This document shows, piece by piece, positions 1 through 9,322 of a DNA stretch of 64,000 nt. A program made the translations under genes and the position numbers. The DNA comes from Pleodorina starrii. Lineage: Eukaryota; Chlorophyta; Chlorophyceae; Chlamydomonadales; Volvocaceae. A model generated the notes under the pieces. The model did not search any database. It had not been told where the DNA came from and saw only the letters and a list, made by a program, of their open reading frames with translations. The stretch is from contig BRXU01000007.1 in the NCBI GenBank assembly GCA_030267565.1, forward strand, positions 3,286,001-3,350,000, read 5' to 3'. Numbering within the stretch: position 1 is the stretch's first letter; every line of letters begins with the position of its first letter.

Positions 1-489
1 CGACGAAGCCGCCAGGACAGCGACCCCGGCATGACTGGTGTTTCGTATGCATAGACAGCAACTAATGTGGATAACCTGTTCGCGGCATTATTGTGGTTGG
101 TGCTGCAGCAGTGACGTCGGGACGCCTGTGGGTTCGGTCCCATGGGTCAGGGCAGGTCCCATGGGGCCGGTCTTGAGAAGTTACATCATTTTTTGCAAAA
201 TCAGACTTACAGACGTTATCGGGATGCTATATGCTTGCTATGTGCCAAGTTTCAGCGTGCTTGGAGCCTCTTGGAGATAGTCAAAATTTGAGGTTATCGT
301 TTTTGAGGCTCTTTTAGGCTTTTATCCCCTTCTGGTGACACGTCGAGAAAAGAAAGCATGCATTTCGTCGAAACTTGACCGGTTCCGCATGGATATGCTA
401 TATGTTGAACATATTAATGCGTCAAAGCTTCTTTCCAGGAGTTTAGTTTTGGTCTTTACCTGCGGCGTGGGCGGGCCTTCACCGGGAGT

Positions 490-501
490 GACCCATGGGT
501 C
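490..501. repeat. Palindrome GACCCATGGGTC, copy 1
   Basis: Exact 12-bp palindrome in the left flank. A one-mismatch form, GTCCCATGGGTC, lies near 137-148. Confidence 0.9.
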
Positions 502-872
502 AGGTTACAGAATGTCGCGTGGAAACATACTATCCTTCCCCAGCCTGGGAACTACACAACGATCGGGGCAACGAGCAAGCATGGCACGCTGCCGGATGTA
601 GTGGTACACCAGCCCCACACCCGTACCACCCGTACAACTGCAGGGACCCTTTTGTACAAGTATTTAATTGCCACTACGTTTCGGCAACACTGTGACAGAC
701 GAAATAAACATGCAATAGAAGTAAGCACCCCTGCCTCTCCGCCGCAACGCGTCCTAAGTTCACGCCATGCGGAAGCCCAGCGTGGGGGCAGCCGCACAGC
801 CCCACAGCCAGGGGGTTGGCAGCGGGAAGCCGGTGTAGGGGCGATCCGGCTGCATCGGGTCGAGGAAGTCGC

Positions 873-1463
873 CTAGGCCCCGCTTGCCGATGTCGCGACC
901 CCGAAACGCCGTCTGCAACAGCAGGGGTGCACACCGGTGCCCCCGCCGGTGCATACTGGTGCCCCACGCCGGTGCACACCGGTGGCCCCGCTTGCAGCCC
1001 TTGGGGGGCGTTTTCTCGCGCGTGGTAAGAGGGGTCGCGCACGCGGGTTGGTGTCCGCCCTGGCTGTGGAAGGCGCCATGGCCTTGACCCAGCGACGCAA
1101 AACCGGCCGCTCCTGGACAGCTGCATAAGACACACAAGAGGTCCCACAAGAACAGCACCCGCTCCAGGGAGCACGTGGCCTGGGCCACCGCGCCCCACAA
1201 GTAGGCCACCAGGTCACCATGTAGACAAGTACGTCGTCGGGTGCACAGTCCGCCCACGTCCGACCCCGCCCGCAACGAGTGAGCCAGTCCGGAAATTCGG
1301 CGGTCGAAGCGTCCTGTCGATCCACGGTCTTTCCCGACAGAGCCCCCAGGAGCACCTGCTTGACGACCGCCAGCCCCTGCTGGTAAACCGTGTCCTGCTT
1401 GGGTGGAGCGGGCGGGGGTGCCCGGTGCCGCCCGGATATCCGAGCCAGGCAGCCGCTCGCCAC
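873..1463 (-). pseudogene. Possible decayed tyrosine-recombinase-like fragment
   Basis: This is an open frame of 196 codons read on the minus strand. Its middle part (minus strand, about 1200-1390) has a protein-like composition, with a stretch ending GRTWADCAPDDVLVYM. That resembles the N-terminal SAM-like domain of tyrosine-recombinase proteins carried by algal DIRS/Crypton-type elements. The similarity is from memory and weak. The downstream part dissolves into Arg/Pro-rich sequence and degenerate repeats, and no catalytic R..HxxR..Y set is visible. It may be a dead mobile-element remnant, or a chance open frame in GC-rich DNA. No splice sites or neighbours support an expressed gene. Confidence 0.25.
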
Positions 1464-2513
1464 ACCCAGGGGCAGCGCCCCTTACATGGCGCGGGGGCGG
1501 TGGCCGGCGGCGAGGGGGTTACGGTCGGCAAAGAGAGACGGGCCGAGGACCAGCGGCAACGGTGGGTAGAGGCGCGGCGCCTCGTGCCACCCAATCGCCT
1601 AACCCCGCCTCGCACCTGGCCAGCGGTCGGGCAAGACCGTACTGTATCGGGCGCAACTGTTTCGGAACACAAGCGACTCAGTTCATTAAGCATAGCTTTA
1701 TTACCACCGTTCGCACTTCAGATCATCCCCTGCGTCACTGTGCTCGCGACTGAGGTATACTTGCGTATGCTTGCGTATGCTTGCCGAAAGGTACGGATTG
1801 TCCCCAGGAGTGGAGCGCGCATTCTCCATTTGCACAGGAAGAGTTTTTAGAATGTCGTCATGTATGCCACATTTATCGTTTTGTGTTCCCTCATGTTTTG
1901 CTTCGTCCCGCCTTTCCTTAGCGGCACATCGTGAAATGCGGCGCGTTTTTCATTAATATTAAGCGCTCTGCGCAATTTCCATTTGGTCATAAATAGAATT
2001 GTGAGATAGGCAGGATTTGGGAAGATTGGCTCTCTCACTTTTCTCACTAGAAGCCTCCCCCCACCGATTCTGAACCATCGATGCCGCGCGGCCATGCCGG
2101 ATTTGGGCCTCGCCTAAATCCGGATTTGAGCCAACTGTCCAACCGTAAGGGAACCGTACAACCTCTGCGCCGCATAAAAGCCAGACCACGCCTTGTCTTT
2201 TGCTTAACTACAAAAATAAATCAACGCCTCACGAGTTTTACTAATAGAAATTACCGAACATGACTCTAGACTCGCTCCACATTTCTTTAGCTCGCGGCGC
2301 CTCGCGCGGACATCGCTGCTCCATCGCGCGCCCTCGCGCCTTCAAGAACAAGCTCGCCACACCCAAGCTCCCTTCGCGTGCCCTCACGCACAAGAACAAG
2401 CTCCCTCCGCGCGCCCTTCGCGCTCTTCAAGCCCGACCAACGCCATGGACGCGCGCCCGGCATGGCCAACGCGGCCTCCATCTTTGATATCGCGTTCAGA
2501 GACCAAGGAGAGG

Positions 2514-3013
2514 TGAGCTTTGGATGTAATGTCATCGCTGTGTTTTCGCGCCAGAATGCGTTATGGCTCGAGTGTCTTGCCATTCTGCTTGGGAGGAAAC
2601 CTTGGGGCACCTGGCTGGATGGCGCCACTCCAGCGACAGAAAGAAATTCAGCGGTTTCATGAAACGCGGCGCGCGCATTTATGCGCTTGAGGAGCTTGCA
2701 TCTCGCCAAATCAACCTGATCGGCGTGGACCTGGACGGCCTCGTCGGCAGCAGCATAGCCACCGTTACGACGAGGCCGTCCAGGTCCACGCCGATCAGGT
2801 TGATTTGACGAGATGCAAGCTCCTCAAGCGCATAAATGCGCGCATAAATGCCGCGTTTCAGGAATTCGCTGAATTTCTGTCTGTCGCTGGAGTGGCGCCA
2901 TCCAGCCAGGTGCCCCAAGGTTTCCTCCCTCCAAGCAGAATGGCAAGACACTCGAGCCAAAACGCATTCTGGCACGAAAACACATACAGCGATGGCATTA
3001 CATCCAAAGCTCA
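2514..3013. mobile_element. Fold-back (long inverted repeat) element
   Basis: Positions 2514-2746 and 2768-3013 are inverted copies of each other, separated by a 21-bp spacer (2747-2767). The outer ends share TGAGCTTTGGATGTAATG. The arms stay alignable to the centre with scattered substitutions and small indels, for example one versus two copies of a GCGCATTTAT-type motif. The innermost stretch, about 50 bp around GGCCGTCCAGGTCCACGCC, is nearly perfect. No transposase is encoded. Known fold-back or long-TIR MITE elements look like this, so a non-autonomous DNA transposon is the likely identity. I could not identify a target-site duplication. Confidence 0.75.
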
Positions 3014-3042
3014 TATATATGATATGGAGAACGGCGGCTAAA

Positions 3043-3415
3043 CCTTGTCCTTTTGATGATTGCAACTCACAGGCTGCAGGTAGACACCGGGAAACCCGCT
3101 CAGGCGGCCTGGACGGGGACGAGCTTGGAGCTAGCGGCCTGGCGTCGACTACCTGGACTTGTTATGCCATGGCGTGGTGCGAGCAGCGGCCGGTAGTGAG
3201 AGGACTGGACGGGTGTCAACGGCTCACTTGAATAGCTCTTTCAAGTAACAGCTGTTGCTTGCCTTGTCCTGTTGATGATTGTAACTCGCAGACTGCAAGT
3301 TGAGGCTGGGACACATACTTCGGCAGCCTGGGTGGCGAGCAGCTTGGAGCTACAGTCCTGGCATGGACTTCCTGAACATGTATTGTCGTGGCTGGCACAT
3401 CGTGGCTCTACGTAG
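3043..3415. repeat. Diverged tandem duplication, period about 219 bp
   Basis: A segment beginning CCTTGTCC..TTGATGATTG at 3043 recurs at 3262 with many substitutions. Both copies run through CAGGCTGCA/CAGACTGCA, then AGCTTGGAGCTA and CCTGGCGT/CCTGGCAT, and each spans roughly 155 bp. It lies between the fold-back element and the gag-only element. No coding potential was recognised. Confidence 0.5.
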
Positions 3416-3583
3416 CGGCACTGCAAAATCTACGTATGGTTAGGCCTCCAAGCTGAGCGGAACTCATCACAGACGGTGGTTTTCACCACCATACATCAGG
3501 GACCCCCTGTGTTGGGTTGTAAGAGGGTTAGGCAAACCCTGAGGTAACCAACCGACAAGCTTACGGGCTGTAAAGTCTATATT

Positions 3584-3790
3584 ACTGAAGGTTTTCTGAG
3601 TGCAACGCTAGAAAACCAAGGTTTTCTGTGAACTCAGAGGAGGGCGTTGGTACGGCACATGGTGCCAGTTAAGGTGTCCGCGAAGGCGTGGAGGAGTGAT
3701 TTTCGGGTTTTGTAGCTACATAGGGTGGTTGCTGCGAGGCTGTGGGCATTAAGGCCTTAGCGATAGCTTTCGCGGTAGCCGGCCCTCACC
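3584..3790 (+). repeat. A1 repeat of split-direct-repeat element
   Basis: This 207-bp copy matches A2 at 5092-5298, starting ACTGAAGGTTTTCTGAG and ending GCCGGCCCTCACC. The gag ATG follows 14 bp after its end, so A1 probably contains the promoter and the 5' leader. Confidence 0.85.
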
Positions 3791-3803
3791 ATAAATTTTA
3801 ACA

Positions 3804-4574
3804 ATGGACATTGACCTTGCGTCCGACCAGCTGGGCTCTCTCGTAGAGGAAGCATCGAAGCGTCTTAACGCTCTTTTGGAACACAAAAATGTCAAAGCTG
3901 CAAAGGTGCAACTTGTGACGGATCCGGGAAAAATTTTGACCGGGCAGCTACGCGAGGCTTACGCGCAGTACATGGATGCGGTGCGCGAGCACCAGCAGCT
4001 CCTCCATTTATTGACACAGCGAATGCTGCTTGAACAGCGGGAGAGAGTGGAGCCGGCCCCAAAGAGGCAACGCATGGTCCTGCCGGACTACGATTGCGAC
4101 TTCGGCGCCTCAGAGGGCAAAGGGAACAAGTCGCTCATCGGACAGCGGCAGCGTCTGGTTCACTTACACGACGTGTTCGCAGACGTGCAGCTCAAGTGGC
4201 GCGCGGTCGTTGATGCTCCCGCGGCTAACCGGGCGGAGCGCGCGGAGGCGATGGAGGAGGCGGTTCGCAAGACGCAAGAAGTCTTCGAGCAGCAGGCAAA
4301 AGAGCTGGTCATCGCGCACCACCACGGGTGGGATGTCGTGGGCCAGATGCGGGGAACGCCCTACGCGGCCACGGAGGAAGAGCAGAAGGCGCTGAAGAAG
4401 GCCATCAAGGCCGCAGCTGAGAGCCGGAAGGTTGCTAAGCCCCCCGGGAAGGCGCAACCGGCGCAGGTGGCGGCCGCGGCGGGGCCGTCGGCGCCGAAGG
4501 CCCCCAAGGGGCCGTGTTACAAGTGCAACGCCATGGGCCACTGGGCCAAGGAGTGCCCGAACCCGCCGAAGTAG
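3804..4574 (+). CDS. Gag-like protein with CCHC zinc knuckle
   Basis: This intact 256-residue frame starts at the first ATG after repeat A1, preceded by TTTTAACA. Residues 1-120 are predicted helical and charged. A basic patch, KRQR, lies near residue 92. Residues 140-210 are acidic and coiled-coil-like. A Pro/Ala/Lys-rich linker follows, and then one retroviral-type zinc knuckle C238-x2-C241-x4-H246-x4-C251 at the very C-terminus. CCHC knuckles in Gag proteins bind element RNA during particle assembly. There is no pol frame downstream: the stop is followed directly by non-coding tandem repeats. Its position inside the split direct repeats makes a structural Gag protein the best call. A domesticated zinc-knuckle host gene is less likely. 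An intact frame without pol suggests it is maintained by selection or is a recent insertion. Confidence 0.75.
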   Translation: MDIDLASDQLGSLVEEASKRLNALLEHKNVKAAKVQLVTDPGKILTGQLREAYAQYMDAVREHQQLLHLLTQRMLLEQRERVEPAPKRQRMVLPDYDCDFGASEGKGNKSLIGQRQRLVHLHDVFADVQLKWRAVVDAPAANRAERAEAMEEAVRKTQEVFEQQAKELVIAHHHGWDVVGQMRGTPYAATEEEQKALKKAIKAAAESRKVAKPPGKAQPAQVAAAAGPSAPKAPKGPCYKCNAMGHWAKECPNPPK

Positions 4575-4593
4575 CGGACATCATTGGGCTTGG

Positions 4594-4923
4594 GTCGGCG
4601 CAAGCCTTAGCTTGCGGCCGTGGCCCTCTTAAGGGCGGTGGGGTGCAAGCCTCGGTGTGCGTGGTCGGCGCAAGCCCTAGCTTGCGGCCGTAGCCCTCTT
4701 AAGGGCGGTGGGGCACAAGCCTCGGTGTGCGTGGTCGGCGCAAGCCCTAGCTTGCGGCCGTAGCCCTCTTAAGGGCGGTGGGGCACAAGCCTCGGTGTGT
4801 GTGGTCGGCACAAGCCCTAGCTTGCGGCCGTGGCCCTCTTAAGGGCGGTGGGGCACAAGCCTCGGTGTGCGTGGTCGGCGCAAGCCCTAGCTTGCGGCCG
4901 TGGCCCTCTTAAGGGCGTGGGGT
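4594..4923 (+). repeat. 70-bp tandem repeat array, about 4.7 units
   Basis: Units begin with GTCGGCGCAAG at 4594, 4664, 4734, 4804 and 4874, so the period is exactly 70 bp. Each unit carries two self-complementary motifs, CAAGC-CTA-GCTTG and GCCCTCTTAAGGGC, which could form hairpins in RNA. The array starts about 20 bp after the gag stop codon, inside the presumed transcribed 3' region of the element. Confidence 0.9.
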
Positions 4924-4993
4924 ACGAAAGTCGGCCTGTCTGCGACAGGGGGTTGGTTGGCTTTACCCGCCTCCCTCGATTATTAAAGTTTCA

Positions 4994-5094
4994 CGGTAGC
5001 CGGCCCTCACCCGGCCTACCTACCGAATAAGGACGGCTTCCATTGCTTGCAGGTACCCTTTGTGTGTAACGAACGATGATTTCTCATGAAAACT
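4994..5094 (+). repeat. B1 repeat of split-direct-repeat element
   Basis: This 101-bp copy matches B2 at 5281-5381, starting CGGTAGCCGGCCC and ending CTCATGAAAACT. Its final ACT is shared with the first three bases of A2. Confidence 0.85.
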
Positions 5095-5298
5095 GAAGGT
5101 TTTCTGAGTGCAACGCTAGAAAACCAAGGTTTTCTGTGAACTCAGAGGAGGGCGTTGGTACGGCACATGGTGCCAGTTAAGGTGTCCGCGAAGGCGTGGA
5201 GGAGTGATTTTCGGGTTTTGTAGCTACATAGGGTGGTTGCTGCGAGGCTGTGGGCATTAAGGCCTTAGCGATAGCTTTCGCGGTAGCCGGCCCTCACC
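5092..5298 (+). repeat. A2 repeat of split-direct-repeat element
   Basis: This is the second copy of A1 (3584-3790), offset by exactly 1508 bp with no length difference. Its last 18 bp overlap the start of B2. Confidence 0.85.
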
Positions 5299-5381
5299 CG
5301 GCCTACCTACCGAATAAGGACGGCTTCCATTGCTTGCAGGTACCCTTTGTGTGTAACGAACGATGATTTCTCATGAAAACT
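5281..5381 (+). repeat. B2 repeat, right end of element
   Basis: This is the second copy of B1 (4994-5094), offset by 287 bp. It ends GAAAACT. The next bases, TTATATATG, are presumed host sequence. Confidence 0.85.
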
Positions 5382-5399
5382 TTATATATGCCGGGCTAT

Positions 5400-5818
5400 A
5401 TACACCATGTTAACACGCGCCCATGTATAGTCCAGCCGTGTCTACACGGACTTGATACATGGCCGTGTCAACACGGCCGTATAACAGACTATCCGCATAA
5501 TGTTTGTTACACGGCCATATTAAACACGGACCATACACGAGATATACACTAGGCCCAAATCTACGTGTGCATCATTGCTCGCTGTACTGCGCCCACCCTC
5601 TCTCACGCTGCACCTCACATACTCCACAACTCCCGCCCCAAAACAAAGCCTCAGAAGGGCATTCGAAGGGTTGAGGGTGGCATTCCGCCCAATGACCACC
5701 GGGTGGGTTCCGGTCGCAGATATATGGCCGAGGGCACACACACACACATACACACACCACCCCAGCACGCAATCGCCGCCCCGGGTTCAAAAGGTGAGTG
5801 GCACTGGTGGTCAACAGG
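5400..5818. other. Spacer with ACACGGCC palindromes and DET2 3' UTR
   Basis: No gene is seen here. Positions 5437-5525 repeat the motifs ACACGG and CCGTGT and contain the inverted pair GGCCGTGT-CA-ACACGGCC. The part from about 5500 to 5818 is probably the 3' UTR of the minus-strand steroid reductase gene. A short CA-rich run lies near 5738-5760. Confidence 0.5.
5517..5521 (-). terminator. Candidate TGTAA poly(A) signal of DET2 gene
   Basis: TTACA on the plus strand reads TGTAA on the minus strand, the usual volvocine polyadenylation signal. It lies about 300 bp downstream of the stop codon. The pentamer is short, so this is suggestive only. Confidence 0.4.
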
Positions 5819-8345
5819 TTACAAGATGAAGGGGATGAGCGCCCTCCTGTTCGCCGGGTACTCCGCGCCAAATTGCTGCTTGTACCACCTGTACAGCAGG
5901 ACGTGGTTGGAGGTAGGTGGATGTGCCGTACACACATGATGTAAAACTACGGCACGTGATGAGCTTTGGGTTCGTGTGGGAATGCGGCGCGTGACGTATG
6001 GGAACCTTTCCATCGATTCCGTCTGAGGGAAAGAGCAAACCGTCAAACACACATACCCCGTCAAACACCTCTTCCGAATGACCCTTCCTTTGGAGGTTCC
6101 GGAGCCCGCCTGCAACCACTCCTCCACCTCCTCCTCCTCCTCCTCCTCCTCCTCCTCCTCCTCCTCCTCCTCCTCCTCTACCTATACTTCCACTCACAAC
6201 GCATCACCAACCGGGGTTTGCAGCGGTTGAGTACGGCAGAGCATCACTTCCACAGACGAGGGGGGCCCTCCCACTCCCACTCCCACTCCCATTCCCACTC
6301 CCATTCCCATTCCCATTCCCACTCCCACTCCCACTCCCACTCCCACTCCCACTCCCACTCCCACTCCCACTCCCACTCCCACCTGTGGTTTGTCAGCGAC
6401 CGCGGAATGAAGGTGGAGGCCCCGAACAGCGCCCAGGCCAGTGCCGGCCAGCTCCACAGCGCCAACGCGTAGCCACTCCACTCGATCAACTCACCTGCGG
6501 CGGAGGTCGCCCGAGTGGCGGTTACCGGTAAGAGGATCTCAACCATGTCTTAACCATCTCAACGCATTTCATGTGTCGCCACGCTCCCCAGCCGGCACGA
6601 CCAACACGACCTCGGTGCTGCACCGCCCGCCGCCGCCCGCACCCGTATCACCCGCAACAACCATCGTCCTGTGGTCCCGTGTCGTATCGTGTCGTATCGT
6701 GTCGTACACCTGGTCCGCAGAAGGCCCACAAATGACATGGAGATGGCACTGCACTCCCCCCAGGCCCTCCGGACACGGACAAGCACACGGATACGGATAC
6801 GGGCCACCCGCTGCCCGCCGCTTCTCACCCAGGTAATTGGGGCAACTGACGAGCTCGTACAAACCGCCGTGCGGGATGAAGTACTCTTGTCGTACCGCCT
6901 GTGAGCCGTGCGCCGCGGACCTGCCGCCGCCAGCCGCCTTCCCGCTGCCGCCGCCGCCGCCGCCGCCGGCCGCCTCGCCTTCCGTCTCGCCGTCGCCGTC
7001 GCCGTCGCCGTCCCGTTTCGCAGCGTCCAATAGGCCCTGTCGCGCTGCGGAAGTCGAGCTGGACACGTCGCCGGCGCCGCCGGCGCCCTGCGGTAGTGAC
7101 GCCGCCGCCCCCGCCGCGGCCTCGCCGCGGCCGCGCCGCCGCAGCGCCAGCCGCCCGGCGCGCACCTTAAGATCGGCCCAGCGGTTGATTACCGTACCGA
7201 TCCCGTACAGTACGACACCGATGATGAAGCGCGGCTGGGAGGCCCAGTCTTCTGGGTAGACGGTACATGCCAGCTGCGCTGCTATGAGGTAGGAGAAGAG
7301 CAGATTGGGGAAGAGGCCGGCGAGGGTGATGCCGATGGCCACGGTTTTGGAGCTGTACGGCATGATGAGCGGGTGTACGATGCCGCGGTACAGGTAGTGC
7401 AGCAGCCAGCCGGCGAGGAGTACGACGTTGATGGCACGGACCTGGCGGGTGTACCGCGGGCACGGCAAGGGGACGGGTACGGCAAGGGACGTGTCCGCAG
7501 GGGCGCGGGCATTATCGTAAGTCGGCTGGCGCCAGGGAGGGCAACGGACGGCGGAACAACAGTGCCAGGCGGGTCTAGGCGGCTGAGATCCCGGAAAAGT
7601 TCAAGACGGCGACGCGGCGGCTGTAGACGGCTGCAGGCGGACATGGGGGATGGAGCCGGAGGCTGCGGAGGCCTAGGAAGCTGACTGACAGCAGCCCAGG
7701 AGGGCCCCTGCGCGACCCACATGAGGCCAACGGCATGCATCGTAAGAGTGAGATGCCAGGTTCGCCCTTTTCCCGCTTTCCGGACGGACCAGCTACCCCC
7801 CCCCCCTCCGTCCCCGCAAACGGACCATGTGGGTTGGTGGGTGGGTGAGGAGGTGTAGTGGCCCCCATCCCAGGTTCCCACCTCGCTGAATCGTCCGCCG
7901 GTCGGCAGCAGCCCGGCATACAGCAGGTACACCGCCAGCAGCACGAGGATGCCGGCCACGCCGTCGCTGACCTGAAGGCGGCATCCGTCCCGGAGGGTTG
8001 GGGCATGCAGACACATAGACACACAGACAGACACAAACACACATATAAACGCACAGACACACACATAAGCGTGCAGCGCAGGCGCAGCGGATCGGGCAGG
8101 CCGGTCGGTCAAGCGAGGCAGGGATTGGGGATGGAGCTCACCATGTGGGCCGCGCGCTGCGGGACGGGGAAGCCCCAGGCCCTGGCCTTTTCCGGGTCCG
8201 CGTGTCTGCCGTACGGAGCTGCATCCTTGAACTGTGCGTTGAAGGACGCGAGGATAAGGATGGCGCAGAGGCTGAGCAGCGCGACGTGCGTCCAGAGGAG
8301 GCCTTCCAGGTCGCGGACATCGCAGTGCGGAAACGACATTTGCAT
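5819..8345 (-). CDS. DET2: Steroid 5-alpha-reductase family protein (DET2/SRD5A-like)
   Basis: There are five exons: 8142-8345, 7882-7971, 6829-7441, 6383-6494 and 5819-5888. They are phase-consistent and code for about 362 residues. The family reduces the delta-4 double bond of 3-oxo-steroids with NADPH in the ER membrane. The landmarks follow SRD5A order: an N-terminal membrane helix and APYGRHA (exon 1); a helix ending [10 protein letters not shown] (exon 2); [11 protein letters not shown], then [21 protein letters not shown] (exon 3); [14 protein letters not shown] and LTNHRW (exon 4); and the C-terminal [14 protein letters not shown]. Between AGR and EYFIPHGG, exon 3 holds about 85 extra Gly/Ala/Asp-rich residues, expected to form a cytosolic loop. 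The exon 4 donor abuts a long hexanucleotide array. An ATG two codons in (8339) is an alternative start. The sterol substrate in this alga is not evident from sequence. Confidence 0.9.
6127..6179. repeat. (CTC)n trinucleotide run in DET2 intron 4
   Basis: About 17 CTC units on the plus strand, which is GAG on the sense strand. They lie inside the last intron of the steroid reductase gene. Confidence 0.9.
6270..6383. repeat. (CCCACT)n hexanucleotide array at DET2 exon 4 donor
   Basis: About 19 hexamers, a few of them changed to CCCATT. On the sense (minus) strand each unit reads GTGGGA, and the first unit is the exon 4 splice donor itself (AACCACAG then GTGGGAG). The array fills the first roughly 110 bases of intron 4. 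Confidence 0.9.
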
Positions 8346-9322
8346 GTTTTTTGTAACCCTTTGCTAGTTATTTAATTTTAGTAAATTTGGTTGTGTTTCG
8401 GGAGCGAGCTAAATAATGATTGAGGCTCTCCAGAAAGCGAGTGGTCTTGGACGCTCGTCAGTGGTTCGAGGCTTGGTTACATCCGGGAGGTTTTTAATAT
8501 GTTTGAGCAAATTCCAGCTATCTGCACGCGCGAAAGCATTCAAACTGAAGTGATCGTAACTAACCGTAAGTAACTGACGTGGTATCAGCGGATTTCAACG
8601 GAGCTTGGCGGTCTCGGAGCGGCAGTTTCGCTCTTGTGCAAATGTGTCGCGGCGACAGCGGATGTAAGACGCGGCTATTCACATCGTGAACTATACGCGC
8701 ATACCTTGAACTTATCGCCGACGCGCAGACGCATCGAGCTGAGCTGCCTCGGTTCCATGGCGCGCTCGCGCGCAAGCACGCACTGTGGCCAAGGGCGAAT
8801 TTTGCAGCCCCGGCCCCCTACCCGCCCCATTCTTTCTTCGCCGGATGCGCCTGCCCCCGAATACGAATCCCCCGCTTTCCATTTCTTTTGCCACATCGCA
8901 AGATCACTCCGTCCTGGTATCCTAGTTGGATCAGCTCGAAGGAACAGTTTCAAAGTGGAACCCAAAAGGATCATCCTGCAGGACCCTGCCGTCTCTTCGC
9001 GGAGTGCACCTGCCCTTCCCTGCTCCGCGCGCCGCCCGTTCGATCCCCCACACCGCTCCCCATTCACGCAACGTTCATGCAACGACCCACATCACAGCCC
9101 GCCTCTCCGCACCCTCCGCACCCATCCGGGCGACCTCAGCAGCAGCCTCAGCACACCTCCCGACCATTGCCAAGACGCGCATGCAGACGCCTCTCGCTCG
9201 GCTCTTGGAACCCTACTACACCCATCACGCACAGGACATGATATATCATAAATTAACGACATACGACGGCGCATCAGTCGGGTTCAGTCCCCCACGCTTG
9301 TCGCCCGCAGATCCCGGCGCTT
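8346..9322. other. Spacer between MnmA and DET2 genes
   Basis: Both flanking genes are on the minus strand. The part from 9322 down to about 8470 is probably the MnmA 3' UTR. Positions 8346-8470 should hold the 5' UTR and promoter of the steroid reductase gene. No conserved open frame was recognised in the Ser/Pro-rich frames that cross it. Confidence 0.5.
8477..8481 (-). terminator. Candidate TGTAA poly(A) signal of MnmA gene
   Basis: TGTAA on the minus strand, about 840 bp after the MnmA stop and about 130 bp before the next gene's start codon. It is a plausible end for the upstream transcript, but only a pentamer. Confidence 0.4.

Larger units (their letters stand above)
1..2513. other. 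Gene-poor left flank, mostly unassigned
   Basis: I see no complete gene here. The open frames are short, overlap on both strands and show no conserved domain, apart from the doubtful recombinase-like frame at 873-1463. Positions 1-600 and 1700-2250 are more AT-rich than the rest of the window. Positions 930-1000 hold degenerate repeats built on GGTGC and CCGGTG. The sequence at 2280-2450 is rich in GCGC and AAGAACAAGCTC repeats and leads into the fold-back element. Confidence 0.5.
3584..5381 (+). mobile_element. Non-autonomous split-direct-repeat (PAT/Kangaroo-type) retroelement
   Basis: The order of parts is A1 (3584-3790), gag-like ORF (3804-4574), 70-bp tandem repeats (4594-4923), B1 (4994-5094), A2 (5092-5298), B2 (5281-5381). 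A1 and A2 match over 207 bp and B1 and B2 over 101 bp. An A1-ORF-B1-A2-B2 order is the split direct repeat arrangement of PAT-like DIRS-order retrotransposons, which include Kangaroo of Volvox. No reverse transcriptase, RNase H or tyrosine recombinase is present, so this copy must depend on an autonomous relative for mobilisation. The near-identical repeats suggest recent movement. The element is not LTR-type because the repeats are split and overlapping. Confidence 0.8.

Noticed and set aside
2378..2662. 94-codon frame at the left arm of the fold-back element
   Set aside because: Its sequence crosses from a repetitive stretch into the inverted repeat arm, and the complementary arm gives a mirrored frame, so it is a by-product of the repeat.
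3584..5381. LTR retrotransposon interpretation of the A repeats
   Set aside because: The 207-bp repeats are not terminal on the right: a B repeat follows, and B is repeated on both sides of A2. That fits split direct repeats and not LTRs.
5966..6472. Plus-strand frame with a Ser-His repeat run
   Set aside because: It reads through the CTC and CCCACT arrays inside an intron of the minus-strand steroid reductase gene.
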